From: Prado023 sp963798745
GTDB taxonomy: Bacteria; Actinomycetota; Actinomycetes; S36-B12; CAIYMF01
Length of the DNA: 64,000 nt
NCBI GenBank assembly: GCA_963798745.1
Contig: CAWCUF010000001.1
Span: forward strand, 496,001-560,000
Direction: 5' to 3'
A program made the position numbers and the translations under genes. Positions 1 through 8,429 of this stretch are shown piece after piece (the first letter of the stretch is position 1; the number at the start of each line of letters is the position of its first letter). Below the pieces are notes generated by a model. It saw nothing but the letters and a program-made list of their open reading frames with translations. It made no database searches and was not told where the DNA came from.

Positions 1-561
1 GGCGAGGTTGACGGTGCCCGCGCTGCCGTACACGGCGCCCAGGCCGATCAGGAACAGTGTCGAGGCGGTCAGGTTCACGGTGAGGTACAACCGGGCGGCC
101 CGGATCGCGGCGGGGGTGCCCCGCCAGGCCAGCAGCACGTACGAGGGCAGCAGTGCCACCTCGACCATGACGAACAGGTTGAACAGGTCCGCAGTCAGGT
201 AGGCGCCGTAGACGCCGGCGGTCATCATCAGGACCAGGGGCGCGAACAGCCGGTCCTGGCCGTGGCCGGTCCGCAGCGCGAAGCTCACGGAGGCCAGCAC
301 GAGCAGGCCGGAGACCACCAGCATCAGGGCGCTCAGCAGGTCAGCGACGAAGGGGATCGCGATCCCGGCCGGCCAGCCGGCCACCTGGGCGGCGACCACC
401 GTGCCGTCGCTGGTCGCAGCCACGAGGGCGACGCCGCCGAGGCAGACCAGTGCCGGGGTGAGCAGCACCAGGGCGCGGCCCACCCCCGGGGGGCGCGCCA
501 CCAGGGCGATGACTGCGGCCAGCAGCGGCCCGGCGACGAACAGCGGCAGCCACGCGCTCAT
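1..561 (-). CDS. mnhD: Na+/H+ antiporter subunit D, N-terminal part (cut by window edge)
   Basis: This is the first 187 codons of an MrpD/MnhD-type subunit, a homologue of the proton-pumping NuoN/NuoM proteins that forms part of the multisubunit Mrp cation/proton antiporter in the membrane. The translation opens MSAWLPLFVAGPL and is a run of hydrophobic helices, including the segment AYLTADLFNLFVMVEV, which is typical of the proton_antipo_M region where a conserved membrane glutamate lies. Its ATG overlaps the mnhC stop (ATGA), so the genes are translationally coupled. The frame runs off the left end of the window, so the C-terminal part and any mnhEFG genes are not visible. Confidence 0.9.
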   Translation of the reverse strand, partial: MSAWLPLFVAGPLLAAVIALVARPPGVGRALVLLTPALVCLGGVALVAATSDGTVVAAQVAGWPAGIAIPFVADLLSALMLVVSGLLVLASVSFALRTGHGQDRLFAPLVLMMTAGVYGAYLTADLFNLFVMVEVALLPSYVLLAWRGTPAAIRAARLYLTVNLTASTLFLIGLGAVYGSAGTVNLA

Positions 562-902
562 GGGCCGACCTCCGGCTCGGCCCCGGCACCGGCACCGGCA
601 TCGTCGGGCTCGGTCGCCGCGCCGCGGGACACCAGGGACAACAGGTAGACCGTCACACCGAACGTGATCACGATGGCCGTGAGCACGAACGCCTGAGGGA
701 GCGGGTCGGCGGCCGTGGCGGTGTCGAGGGAAGCCCCGGTGATGGGCGCCGAGCGCCGGTCGGTGACCCCGGCGGAGATGATCACGAGGTTCGCGGCGTG
801 CCCGAGCAGGATGAAGCCCAGGATGAGTCGGATCGCCCCACCGCGGATGGCCAGCCACGCCCCCACGGCGGCCAGCAGCCCCGCGGCGATCGCCAGGGTC
901 AT
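558..902 (-). CDS. mnhC: Na+/H+ antiporter subunit C
   Basis: This 114-residue NuoK-like protein has three predicted membrane helices (about residues 3-20, 24-45 and 70-92), the usual size and shape of MrpC/MnhC. The segment RLILGFILLGHAANLVII matches the conserved first half, and DPLPQAFVLTAIVITFG is the hallmark DPLPQALVLTAIVI-type stretch of the family. It overlaps the end of mnhA by four bases upstream and the start of mnhD downstream, giving one operon. The C-terminal 20 residues are a soluble Ala/Gly/Glu-rich tail. It would act only as part of the Mrp complex. Confidence 0.93.
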   Translation of the reverse strand: MTLAIAAGLLAAVGAWLAIRGGAIRLILGFILLGHAANLVIISAGVTDRRSAPITGASLDTATAADPLPQAFVLTAIVITFGVTVYLLSLVSRGAATEPDDAGAGAGAEPEVGP

Positions 903-3652
903 GACCGCACCTCGTCGGGGACCGCGTTGATGGCCTCGTCGGTGGGCTCGCGGCGCAGCCCGAGATTGTCCAGGGCCGAGGCGACCAACCCGACGACCAC
1001 GAGGACCACGCCCAGGTCGAAGACCAGGGAGGAGGTCAGGTACCCCTCGACCCCAGGCAGCGTGAGCTTCATGGGTTGGAGGAACGCGCCCTCCACGGCC
1101 AGGCCCACCAACCCGATTCCCACAGCCAGCAGCAGCCCCGCTCCGACGATCAGCGGCACTGCGGGCAGTCGGACCCGGATGCCGCAGGCGCGGGCCACGG
1201 CCAGGGCGGCGCCGGCCACCAGTCCGGCGATGAACCCACCACCGGGCTCGTCGTGACCCCGCCAGAACAGCACCACGCCGGTGAGCATCAGCAGCGGTAG
1301 GACCACGGTGGCCCCGACCCGCAGGATCGCTTCCTCGCCGGCACCGAGGGCTCCGCTGCGGGCCACCCGGGTCCCGCCGGCACCGCGCACCGCGACGACC
1401 AGGCCCAGCGCTGCGGCGGCGAGGACGACGATCTCGCCGAGCGTGTCCAGGCCGCGGAAGTCGACCAGGATCGTGTTGACGACGTTGCTGCCTCCCGTGG
1501 CCCGCTCGGCCTCGGCGAGGTAGTACTCGGAGACGGCCGAGCGCTCCCGGCGCCCGGTGAGCACCACGACGAGCAGCGCGGTGAGGACCCCGACGGTGCC
1601 GGCGGCCAGCACGTGCGCGGGTACGATCCGTCGGATGGTCCGATCCGGCAGGCCGGCCAGGACCGGGGCAGCCACCACCACGGTGAGGATCTCCACGAGC
1701 AGCAGGGTCAGCGCCACATCGGGGGCGCCCAGGAGCATCAGCCAGGCCGACAGGGTCAGGCCGATCACGCCGGCCAGGACCAGGGCGGCCAGCCCGTCAC
1801 GGACCCGGGCCAGCGCCAGGACGGCGGGGATCAGGACGGCCAGCACCAGCCAGTCGCCCGGCTGGGCGATGCCGGACTCGACCGGGGTCAGGTCCGAGAT
1901 CACCACCCAGCCCACCCAGGCCACGCCGAGCAGGAGCAGCAGGACGCCCACCAGATGTGTGCCCGCGGTGGCCACGGAGCTGGTGCGTGCCACCCGGGCA
2001 CCGAACCCGAGCGTGGCGTCCCACCCGCGGTCGAAGACTCCGGGGCCGCGCAGGTCCGGGGCCTCCCAGTGCGCCATCTCGGCTATCCGGTTGCGCCGCA
2101 GGTGCACGACGACGCCCAGACCGATGGCCGTGGCCGAGAGCCCGAGGGCCAGCGAGAAGCCGTGCCACAGGGCCAGATCGGACTCGGTCCCGGTGAACCC
2201 GGTATCGATCACGGCCTGGGTGACCAGGTCGTTGAGCAGGAACGGTGCCAGGCCCAGGACCAGTCCGAGGACGGCGGGGACGGCCGCGGGGGCCAGGAAC
2301 AGCGCGGACGGCTCGTACAGGTTCTCCTGGCGCAGGGGGCCGGCGAACGTGCCGGCGATGATCCGCGCGCTGTAGGCGAAGGTCAGCGCGGCGCCGATCA
2401 CCGCCACCCCCACGGCCAGGTTCCCCGACCACCCTGCGTCCTGGGCCCATTGCGCGTCCCCGGTGCCGAGGAAGGCGTAGAACGCCTCCTCCTTGGCCAC
2501 GAAGCCGACCAGCGGCGGCAGCCCGGCCATCGACATCGCTGCCAGGGCGGTCAGCCCGGCGGTCACCGGCATGACCCGCCAGAGCCCGGACAACTGACGG
2601 ATGTCCCGGCTGCCCGCCTCCCGGTCGATGATGCCCACCAGCATGAACAGCGTCGCCTTGAACAGTGCGTGCGCCGCGGCGAGCACCGTGGCTGCGGCCA
2701 ACGAGGCCGCGGTCCCCACGCCGACGAGGGCCACCATCAGGCCCAGTTGACTGACGGTGGAGTAGGCCAGCAGGGCCTTGAGGTCGTTCTGCTTGAGCGC
2801 CTGGTAGGCGCCGAACACAGCCGTGGCCAGACCCACGCCCATCAGGGTCAGATGCCAGGCGGGGGCGTTGGCGAACAGTGGGGAGAACAGCAGCAGCAGG
2901 TAGATGCCGGCCTTGACCAGCGACGCGGCGTGCAGGTAGGCGCTGACCGGGGTGATCGCGACCATCGCCCCGGGCAGCCAGAAGTGGAACGGCAACTGGG
3001 CGGACTTGGTGAATGCGGCGAGCACCACCAATGCCCCGACCACGCCCAGCTCCGACCCGCTCAGCGCCACCGGCGCCTCGGTCAGGACTGTGGCGATGTT
3101 GCTGCTCCCGGTGCGCACGATCAGCAGGACGACCGCCCCCAGCAGCGCCAGTCCGCCGCTCGCCGTCACGAACAGTGCTCGGGTCGCCGGCCGGGCGCCG
3201 GTGGTCCCCTGGCCCGCGATGAGCAGGAAGCTGCACAGGGTGGTCAACTCCCAGAAGACCACGAGCAGCACGAGGTCACCGGCCAGGACCAGCCCGAGCA
3301 TCGCGGTGGCGAACACGGCCAGCAGCCCGAACAGCCGCCCGTGCGGGCCCGGCGAGAGGTACTGCGGGGCGTAGCACAGCACCAGGGCCCCCACCCCGAG
3401 CACGAGCATGGCGAACAGCAGGGCGAGTGCGTTGAGTCGCAGGGTGAAGTCCACCCCGAACGTCGGGATCCAGCTCCAGGACTGCGTGACCGTCTCGCCG
3501 GCCAGCACCCGGGGAGCGTCCACGAGCAGCAGGCCCGCCGCCGCCAGGAACACCGCGGCAAGCGGGTACCCGGTCGCCCGGCCCAGGACCCGGTCCACCA
3601 GCGGTACCAGGACAGCGGCACCTGCCATCAGCAGGACCGCCGCGATCAACAC
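899..3652 (-). CDS. mnhA: Na+/H+ antiporter subunit A fused to subunit B domain
   Basis: This 917-residue protein begins with a NuoL/ND5-like proton_antipo core (about residues 60-500). The stretch TTLCSFLLIAG and the later KSAQLPFHFWLPGAM, with its conserved lysine and HFWLP motif, mark the proton-translocating unit. After about residue 600 come the extra MrpA helices (DUF4040 region), and residues about 770-900 hold an MnhB domain with the motif PGGGFIAG. A fused A+B protein is the usual arrangement in actinobacteria. It starts at GTG 3652, since no better-placed start is visible. It is the first gene of mnhA-C-D and is expected to exchange Na+ (or K+) for protons, supporting pH and salt homeostasis. 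Confidence 0.93.
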   Translation of the reverse strand: MLIAAVLLMAGAAVLVPLVDRVLGRATGYPLAAVFLAAAGLLLVDAPRVLAGETVTQSWSWIPTFGVDFTLRLNALALLFAMLVLGVGALVLCYAPQYLSPGPHGRLFGLLAVFATAMLGLVLAGDLVLLVVFWELTTLCSFLLIAGQGTTGARPATRALFVTASGGLALLGAVVLLIVRTGSSNIATVLTEAPVALSGSELGVVGALVVLAAFTKSAQLPFHFWLPGAMVAITPVSAYLHAASLVKAGIYLLLLFSPLFANAPAWHLTLMGVGLATAVFGAYQALKQNDLKALLAYSTVSQLGLMVALVGVGTAASLAAATVLAAAHALFKATLFMLVGIIDREAGSRDIRQLSGLWRVMPVTAGLTALAAMSMAGLPPLVGFVAKEEAFYAFLGTGDAQWAQDAGWSGNLAVGVAVIGAALTFAYSARIIAGTFAGPLRQENLYEPSALFLAPAAVPAVLGLVLGLAPFLLNDLVTQAVIDTGFTGTESDLALWHGFSLALGLSATAIGLGVVVHLRRNRIAEMAHWEAPDLRGPGVFDRGWDATLGFGARVARTSSVATAGTHLVGVLLLLLGVAWVGWVVISDLTPVESGIAQPGDWLVLAVLIPAVLALARVRDGLAALVLAGVIGLTLSAWLMLLGAPDVALTLLLVEILTVVVAAPVLAGLPDRTIRRIVPAHVLAAGTVGVLTALLVVVLTGRRERSAVSEYYLAEAERATGGSNVVNTILVDFRGLDTLGEIVVLAAAALGLVVAVRGAGGTRVARSGALGAGEEAILRVGATVVLPLLMLTGVVLFWRGHDEPGGGFIAGLVAGAALAVARACGIRVRLPAVPLIVGAGLLLAVGIGLVGLAVEGAFLQPMKLTLPGVEGYLTSSLVFDLGVVLVVVGLVASALDNLGLRREPTDEAINAVPDEVRS

Positions 3653-3810
3653 GCGACCACCCTAGCCGCAGCCCGGAGGGGCCACCGGACGCTGCGAAGG
3701 GCGCGACCGGCTCGACGCCAGCTGGCGCTACTACGACCTGGGCGTCCATGACTTCCCGGCCGACGTCTCCAGCCACCTCTTCATGCGTGCGGCGGGCGCG
3801 CAGGGGGGAG

Positions 3811-4305
3811 TCATGCCTGGCGCTGCATCCGCAGGGGCTCTGTGTCCGGGCTGGTCGCCGGGGTCGTCGGCGGTGTGGTGCGCCGGGGCCAGGTCCAGGC
3901 CAGCCGAAGGATGACGGCGAGCAGGATCACTTCCAGGACGACGCCGAGGCCGTAGTAGTACGTCCAGGACTCACCGACCGCGTTGAACATCGCGTAAGGG
4001 ACCTGGACCGATGCCACGACGAGGTTCGTGATCCGGTTCGAGCGGGCCGGCAGCATCGTGGAGAGCAGGATCAGGAGGGTCGGGATGGCCATCAGCGTGA
4101 GCGCGGTGACGACAAAGGTCTGGTTGATGTCGAACTCGAAGACGACGCCGGCCAGGATGTCGTCGATCTTGCCCGGCACGAAGAAGCCGAGGATGTCCAC
4201 GTAGACGTAGAGGAACATGACGCTGGTCCACGCTGCTGCGAGCTTGGCCTGCACTGGGAGGCGCCTGTCGTCCAGCTCGGCGGTGTTGTCGCGACGTGCT
4301 CTCAT
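3811..4305 (-). CDS. DUF6326-like four-helix membrane protein
   Basis: The 164-residue protein has four hydrophobic segments and the pattern AKLAAAWTSVMFLYVYVDI, then VPGKIDDI, then MAIPTLLILLSTMLP, ending in AWTWP. I recognise this as the DUF6326 family, whose function is unknown. The ATG at 4305 is chosen because a GGAG ribosome-binding site lies nine bases upstream and the similarity begins just after it. The frame stays open far beyond this point, but only by shadowing the neighbouring kinase gene. It is divergent from the two-component system at 4468, with 162 bp between them, so it may be a target of that system. That link is inference from position only. Confidence 0.75.
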   Translation of the reverse strand: MRARRDNTAELDDRRLPVQAKLAAAWTSVMFLYVYVDILGFFVPGKIDDILAGVVFEFDINQTFVVTALTLMAIPTLLILLSTMLPARSNRITNLVVASVQVPYAMFNAVGESWTYYYGLGVVLEVILLAVILRLAWTWPRRTTPPTTPATSPDTEPLRMQRQA

Positions 4306-4467
4306 GGTGTGCTCCGTTGGTAGTGGGGGGTGGTGCGTCCCAGCATCGCTTCGTCTCGGTGGTGGGCACATCAGCCCCGGAGCCTGATCCGACCTGGCCG
4401 CTGGCACAGTCGTCCTCCCGTACTTTCGGCCGATACGCCGACCACGCGGGGTGCCTAGGCTGACCGC

Positions 4468-5616
4468 ATGGTCCCCGACGCACTGCGCTCGCTGTGGGCC
4501 GAGCCGCGACCCGCGAACCCCCCTGGTCCGCTGCCACGTGACGGGGTCCTGGTCGCGGCCTTCAGCTGCTGGTCCGTGGTCGAAGCGGTGCTCCGCGAGG
4601 GCATGGCCCCGCTCCCGGTGCTGTTCGTCGCAGCGCTCGCGTCCCTCGCCCCCCTGCCGTGGCGACGTGCGCGCCCGCTCGTCGCGGCCGCGGTGGCCTT
4701 CGGCATGTTGACTGTCCTGGACATCGTCAGGATCGGCACCGGATCGCAGGGCGCTCTGCCCTCGTGTGTCTCGGCCACCCTGGTGCTGACGTACGCGCTG
4801 TTCCGGTGGGGCTCGGGTCGGGAGGCCGCAGGCGGGCTGGGCGTGATCCTGGTCTGGCTGCCCGTCACCACCGTCGCCGACCCCACCAGCGTGGCGGAGA
4901 CGGTCGCGGCGTACGCGTTCTTCCTGTGCGCCGCCGCGCTCGGCGCCGCGATCCGCTATCGCTCGAAGATCCGCATCCGCGACATCGACCAAGCCAAGGC
5001 CCGCGAGCGCGAACAGCTCGCCCGTGAACTCCACGACACCGTCGCCCACCATGTCTCGGGCATCGCCATCCAGGCTCAAGCAGGACGCGCCATCGCGGCC
5101 TCCCACCCCGAGCGGGCCCTCGAGGCCCTGGCCATCATCGAGGACGCAGCGACCCGCACCCTCACCGAGCTGCGCGCCATCGTCGGTGTCCTGCGTGATG
5201 CCCGAGGCACCGAGTTCGCGCCGCAGCCGGGCGTGGTCGAGGTCGAGGCGCTCGCCACCGATGGCCAGACGCACCCCTGCGTCGAGGTGACGCTCGCCGG
5301 CGAGTTCGACGACCTCAGCCCGGCGGTCGGGGCCGCGATCTACCGCCTGGCCCAGGAGTCGATCACCAACGCCCGACGCCACGCCCGCCACGCCACCCGC
5401 GTCACCGTCGCCGTCACGGGTGACGCCGACCAGGTACGGCTGACCATCGACGACGACGGCTCCGCCACTGGCGGGCGCGGCGCCCCAGCAGGCTACGGCC
5501 TGGTCGGCATGCGGGAACGCGCCGCACTGCTCGGCGGCACGTTCCACGCAGGCCCCGCAGCCGAGCGGGGTTGGCGGGTCGAGGCGGTCCTGCCCCGAAC
5601 CGGGACGCCACGATGA
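4468..5616 (+). CDS. Two-component sensor histidine kinase (NarL-partner type)
   Basis: This 382-residue membrane kinase has about four to five N-terminal hydrophobic helices (residues 25-165) with no large extracellular domain, so it probably senses within the membrane. A HisKA_3 dimerisation/phosphoacceptor segment follows (REREQLARELHDTVAHHV, phosphorylated His at about 189). The C-terminal HATPase_c domain shows the N-box (ESITNARRHA) and the G-box ending YGLVGMRERAALLGG. Its stop overlaps the ATG of the response regulator (ATGA), so the two proteins are made together. The signal is unknown. The divergent DUF6326 gene is a plausible target. Confidence 0.92.
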   Translation: MVPDALRSLWAEPRPANPPGPLPRDGVLVAAFSCWSVVEAVLREGMAPLPVLFVAALASLAPLPWRRARPLVAAAVAFGMLTVLDIVRIGTGSQGALPSCVSATLVLTYALFRWGSGREAAGGLGVILVWLPVTTVADPTSVAETVAAYAFFLCAAALGAAIRYRSKIRIRDIDQAKAREREQLARELHDTVAHHVSGIAIQAQAGRAIAASHPERALEALAIIEDAATRTLTELRAIVGVLRDARGTEFAPQPGVVEVEALATDGQTHPCVEVTLAGEFDDLSPAVGAAIYRLAQESITNARRHARHATRVTVAVTGDADQVRLTIDDDGSATGGRGAPAGYGLVGMRERAALLGGTFHAGPAAERGWRVEAVLPRTGTPR

Positions 5617-6260
5617 GCATCCGGGTCCTCATCGCCGACGACCAGCCCATCGTGCGCTCCGGGCTGACGATGCTGCTCGACGCCCAACCCGACATCGACG
5701 TGGTCGGCGCGGCCGCCGACGGGCGCGAAGCAGTCCGCCTGGCGCTGCAGCTGCGCCCCGACGTCGGCCTGTTCGACATCCGCATGCCGCTGATGGACGG
5801 CATCGAAGCCACCCGCCGCCTCGCCGGCCCCGACGTCACCGACCCCCTGCCGATCGTGGTCATCACCACCTTCGACCTCGACGAGTACGTCCACGGGGCG
5901 CTCAAGGCCGGTGCCCGCGGGTTCCTGCTCAAGGACGCCGGACCCGCCCTGCTCACCCAGGCCATCCACGCCGCCGCCGAAGGGGATGCGCTCATCGCCC
6001 CCAGCGTCACCGTCCGACTCCTCGCCGCATTCGCCCATACAGCGACCTCCGCACCCCGGGCGCCGATCGAACCGCTCACAGCGCGCGAGGAGGAAGTGCT
6101 CGTGCCGGTGGCCCGGGGCCGCACCAACAGTGAGATCGCCGGCGAGCTCTACATCACCCCGAGCACCGTCAAGGCCCACCTGGCCAGCCTCATGCGAAAG
6201 CTCGGCGCCCGAAACCGCGTCGAGGTCGCCATGTGGGCCCACGAGACCGGCCGCATCTGA
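5613..6260 (+). CDS. LuxR/NarL-family response regulator
   Basis: This 215-residue regulator has a receiver domain (residues 1-120) with acidic pocket DD at 9-10, phosphoacceptor Asp in GLFDIRMP (about residue 55) and the conserved Lys in FLLKDAG. It ends in a LuxR-type helix-turn-helix (LTAREEEVLVPVARG through STVKAHLASLMRKLGARNR). The ATG at 5613 is preferred over an upstream in-frame start because the protein aligns from MSIRVLIADDQ and it gives the ATGA overlap with the kinase. Phosphorylation by the upstream kinase should control DNA binding. Targets are not known. Confidence 0.93.
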   Translation: MSIRVLIADDQPIVRSGLTMLLDAQPDIDVVGAAADGREAVRLALQLRPDVGLFDIRMPLMDGIEATRRLAGPDVTDPLPIVVITTFDLDEYVHGALKAGARGFLLKDAGPALLTQAIHAAAEGDALIAPSVTVRLLAAFAHTATSAPRAPIEPLTAREEEVLVPVARGRTNSEIAGELYITPSTVKAHLASLMRKLGARNRVEVAMWAHETGRI

Positions 6261-6294
6261 CGCCGCCGACCCGCACCCCGCGGCCACACCTGTT

Positions 6295-6483
6295 GTGGCG
6301 TCGCGGGTCTTGGACGCCGGAACCCCACCAGACGGGCAGGGTCGTTGGGAGCGTCATGACTGGTGGGGCGTGGTCCTCGACGCTCCCGACACAGCGGTCC
6401 TCGCGCAGGAGCACCAACCTCAACCGAACGTCCGGGTCCTGCTCGACCCGGCCGGCCAACCGTTCTGCCTCTACACCGGGTGA
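6295..6483 (+). pseudogene. C-terminal remnant of a glyoxalase/VOC-family protein
   Basis: A stretch of about 60 codons following the response regulator encodes WWGVVLDAPD, then PNVRVLLDPAGQPFCLYTG and a stop. The pattern RVLLDPAGQPFCL is the typical last beta-strand of vicinal-oxygen-chelate (glyoxalase-like) proteins, which are normally 120 residues or more. No N-terminal half is present in any frame between the response regulator stop and this segment, so it reads as a gene tail left after a deletion. A GTG at 6295 could start a 62-residue product, but it has no good ribosome-binding site. It fills most of the 309-bp space before the Fic gene. Confidence 0.55.
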
Positions 6484-6569
6484 CGTGACCGCTCCCCACG
6501 CGCTCCGCGAGCGGGTGGGTGCGGCCGCGTGCGGTCGACAGCACCTGGCAACGGTGCTACAAGGGGTAG

Positions 6570-7301
6570 ATGGATGAGTCGGGCGACATCTCTGATCAAC
6601 AGTCGGCTGGAGTCCCTTCGCCCTACCTGGATCCCGACACGGGGGTCCTGAGCAACGAGGTGGCGGCCGAGACCCAGGAGGAGATCGACCAGGCCGCCGA
6701 CGCGCTCCTGCCCGGACGGCTCGAAGCACTGGCGCAGGACCCGATCCCCTGCACGGGGGATGCGGCGCACCTGCAGGCGGTCCACCGAGTCCTGTTCGAG
6801 GGCGTCTTCGAATGGGCAGGTGAGTTCCGCGTCACCGACATCGACAAGCAGGGCACGGACTTCGTCCCCGCGGCCGAGGTGGAGGCTGCCGTGCAGCGGT
6901 TGTTCGCAGAGCTCGCGGCCGAGGACCTCCTCCAGGGCCGGGAGCGCGAGGAGTTCGTCGCCCGCCTGGCGTACTACTACGCGCAGCTGAACCAGATCCA
7001 TCCGTTCCGGGAGGGGAACGGGCGGACGCAGCGCCTGTTCTGGGGGCAGGTGGCCCTGCACGCGGGCTGGTACGTCGACTTCGTGCGGATGGACAAGGTG
7101 GCCAACAACGAGGCCAGCAGAGTTGCGAGCCAGGAGGGGGACTTCACCGCGCTGGTCGCGCTGCTCGACGAGGCGACCCGTCCCGCGGGGAGCGTTGAGG
7201 AGGGTGAGGCGGACCTGCGAACCTCGGTCCGGCGCAAGCAGCGGTGGCGTGGTTTCCTCGGCTGGCTGCGTTCCCACGCCAACCCCGACCGGCTCGGCTA
7301 G
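6570..7301 (+). CDS. Fic-domain protein (probable AMPylating toxin type)
   Basis: This 243-residue protein has the full Fic active-site motif HPFREGNGRTQR (about residues 147-158), meeting HxFx(D/E)GNGRxxR, so the catalytic His and the phosphate-binding loop are intact. Fic enzymes typically transfer AMP from ATP to a hydroxyl of a target protein. The N-terminal layout (YLDPDTGVLSN...) resembles stand-alone FicT-class toxins. I looked for the inhibitory motif (S/T)xxxE(G/N) within the protein and for a small antitoxin ORF just upstream and saw neither; the upstream space holds only the VOC remnant. The C-terminal 40 residues are basic. The target is unknown. Confidence 0.88.
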   Translation: MDESGDISDQQSAGVPSPYLDPDTGVLSNEVAAETQEEIDQAADALLPGRLEALAQDPIPCTGDAAHLQAVHRVLFEGVFEWAGEFRVTDIDKQGTDFVPAAEVEAAVQRLFAELAAEDLLQGREREEFVARLAYYYAQLNQIHPFREGNGRTQRLFWGQVALHAGWYVDFVRMDKVANNEASRVASQEGDFTALVALLDEATRPAGSVEEGEADLRTSVRRKQRWRGFLGWLRSHANPDRLG

Positions 7302-7345
7302 CGGGTCGCCGTGACCGAGCAGGCCAGGCCGGACGCGAGGCGCGG

Positions 7346-8281
7346 ATGAGGGCGTTGCTGATCGGTGATGTGGCAGGTCACCTCGACTCGCTTCGCGAGG
7401 CGCTGGCTGCCCATGGCGTGGATGTGGCCACCGCCACCATCCCGGACTGGCTGGTCGTCGTGCAGGTCGGTGACCTGGTCCACCGTGGCCCTGATTCCGC
7501 CGGTGTGCTCGCATTGGTCGACCGGTTCCTGCGTGGCTCGTCGGCGCACCGGTGGATCCAACTCATCGGCAATCACGAGCTGCCCTACCTGTTCGACCAG
7601 CCGGGCGCGATCCGCCGGGAACTGGATGAGCACGACGTGCAGACGCTGCGAGCATGGTGGGATGGCGGGCTGGTCAACGTGGCCGCAGCGATCACCCCCG
7701 ACTGGAGCCGGGTCGCACTCCCCCTCCGGATGCGCTCAGCCCTGCCCGAGGGCGAGATCCTGGTCACGCACGCCGGCCTGACGCATGGGGCGTGGCTCGC
7801 CCTGGGCCGACCCGACACCGCCGCGAGCGCTGCCTTGGCCATCAACGCCGATGCCCGTGGCCCCGGCGCCGTGGCGTTCCGCAAGGGTCGGATGACCAGC
7901 GGGACCACCGATCTGGCCGCCGGCCCGTTCTGGGCCGAGGCCGGTGCTGAGCTGCTGACCTCCTGGGACCAGACGCTGGATGCCGCGCAGCTCCACCAGA
8001 TCCACGGGCATGCGACCGTGCGGCAATGGTCCCCGAAGCGTTGGCGGTCGGGTGCCACCGCCATCATCAACCGCGGTGACCTGATCGCCGACCAGCGAAC
8101 CCGGCAGGAACTCGCTCGCGTCGGCAACCGCCTGATCTGGGGCATCGACCCCGGACACGAACACCAGCCGGCCCCCGAGTGGCAGCCGCTCGTGATCCCC
8201 CTGGAGGGCGGTCCCAGGGGGCCGGGCGAGGAGCCAGTTCATCGCGGCGCCCCCCGGCGCCTCCTGGGCCGGTTCCGCTGA
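7346..8281 (+). CDS. Calcineurin-like metallophosphoesterase
   Basis: The 311-residue protein carries the metallophosphoesterase motif set: GDVAGH near the N-terminus (D-x-H type), VGDLVHRG, IGNHELPYL, HAGLTHG and a late IHGHATV. These residues bind two metal ions, and the class hydrolyses phosphomonoesters or diesters. I start it at ATG 7346, with a GAGG ribosome-binding site, because the motif GDVAGH should sit close to the N-terminus; the frame is open further upstream. It lies 44 bp after the Fic gene on the same strand and could be co-transcribed with it. The substrate is not predictable. The last 30 residues are a Pro/Gly/Arg-rich tail. Confidence 0.85.
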   Translation: MRALLIGDVAGHLDSLREALAAHGVDVATATIPDWLVVVQVGDLVHRGPDSAGVLALVDRFLRGSSAHRWIQLIGNHELPYLFDQPGAIRRELDEHDVQTLRAWWDGGLVNVAAAITPDWSRVALPLRMRSALPEGEILVTHAGLTHGAWLALGRPDTAASAALAINADARGPGAVAFRKGRMTSGTTDLAAGPFWAEAGAELLTSWDQTLDAAQLHQIHGHATVRQWSPKRWRSGATAIINRGDLIADQRTRQELARVGNRLIWGIDPGHEHQPAPEWQPLVIPLEGGPRGPGEEPVHRGAPRRLLGRFR

Positions 8282-8429
8282 GGGCGGATATCCAGTCGCG
8301 CCCGAGGAGCACGGCAGCGGAGGTCGGACTCCTCCCGTCGAACAAGGCACGCGCGTTGATGCCATCGCCCCGAATCCGATGGGCACCGCGACCAGCATCG
8401 ACAGTGCTCAGATGCGAGCCGATGGCTCG

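Noticed and set aside
1613..3751. 712-codon plus-strand open frame antisense to mnhA
   Set aside because: It is a shadow: composition is Gln/Gly/His/Arg-rich as expected for a reversed high-GC gene, and mnhA on the other strand is clearly real.
3690..3810. Plus-strand reading RLDASWRYYDLGVHDFPADV in the gap after mnhA
   Set aside because: It looks protein-like but is short, has no start or stop context, and I could not match it to a family.
4306..5547. Long upstream extension of the DUF6326 frame through the histidine kinase gene
   Set aside because: The extension is antisense to the kinase, and the DUF6326 similarity begins only at 4305, where a ribosome-binding site is present.
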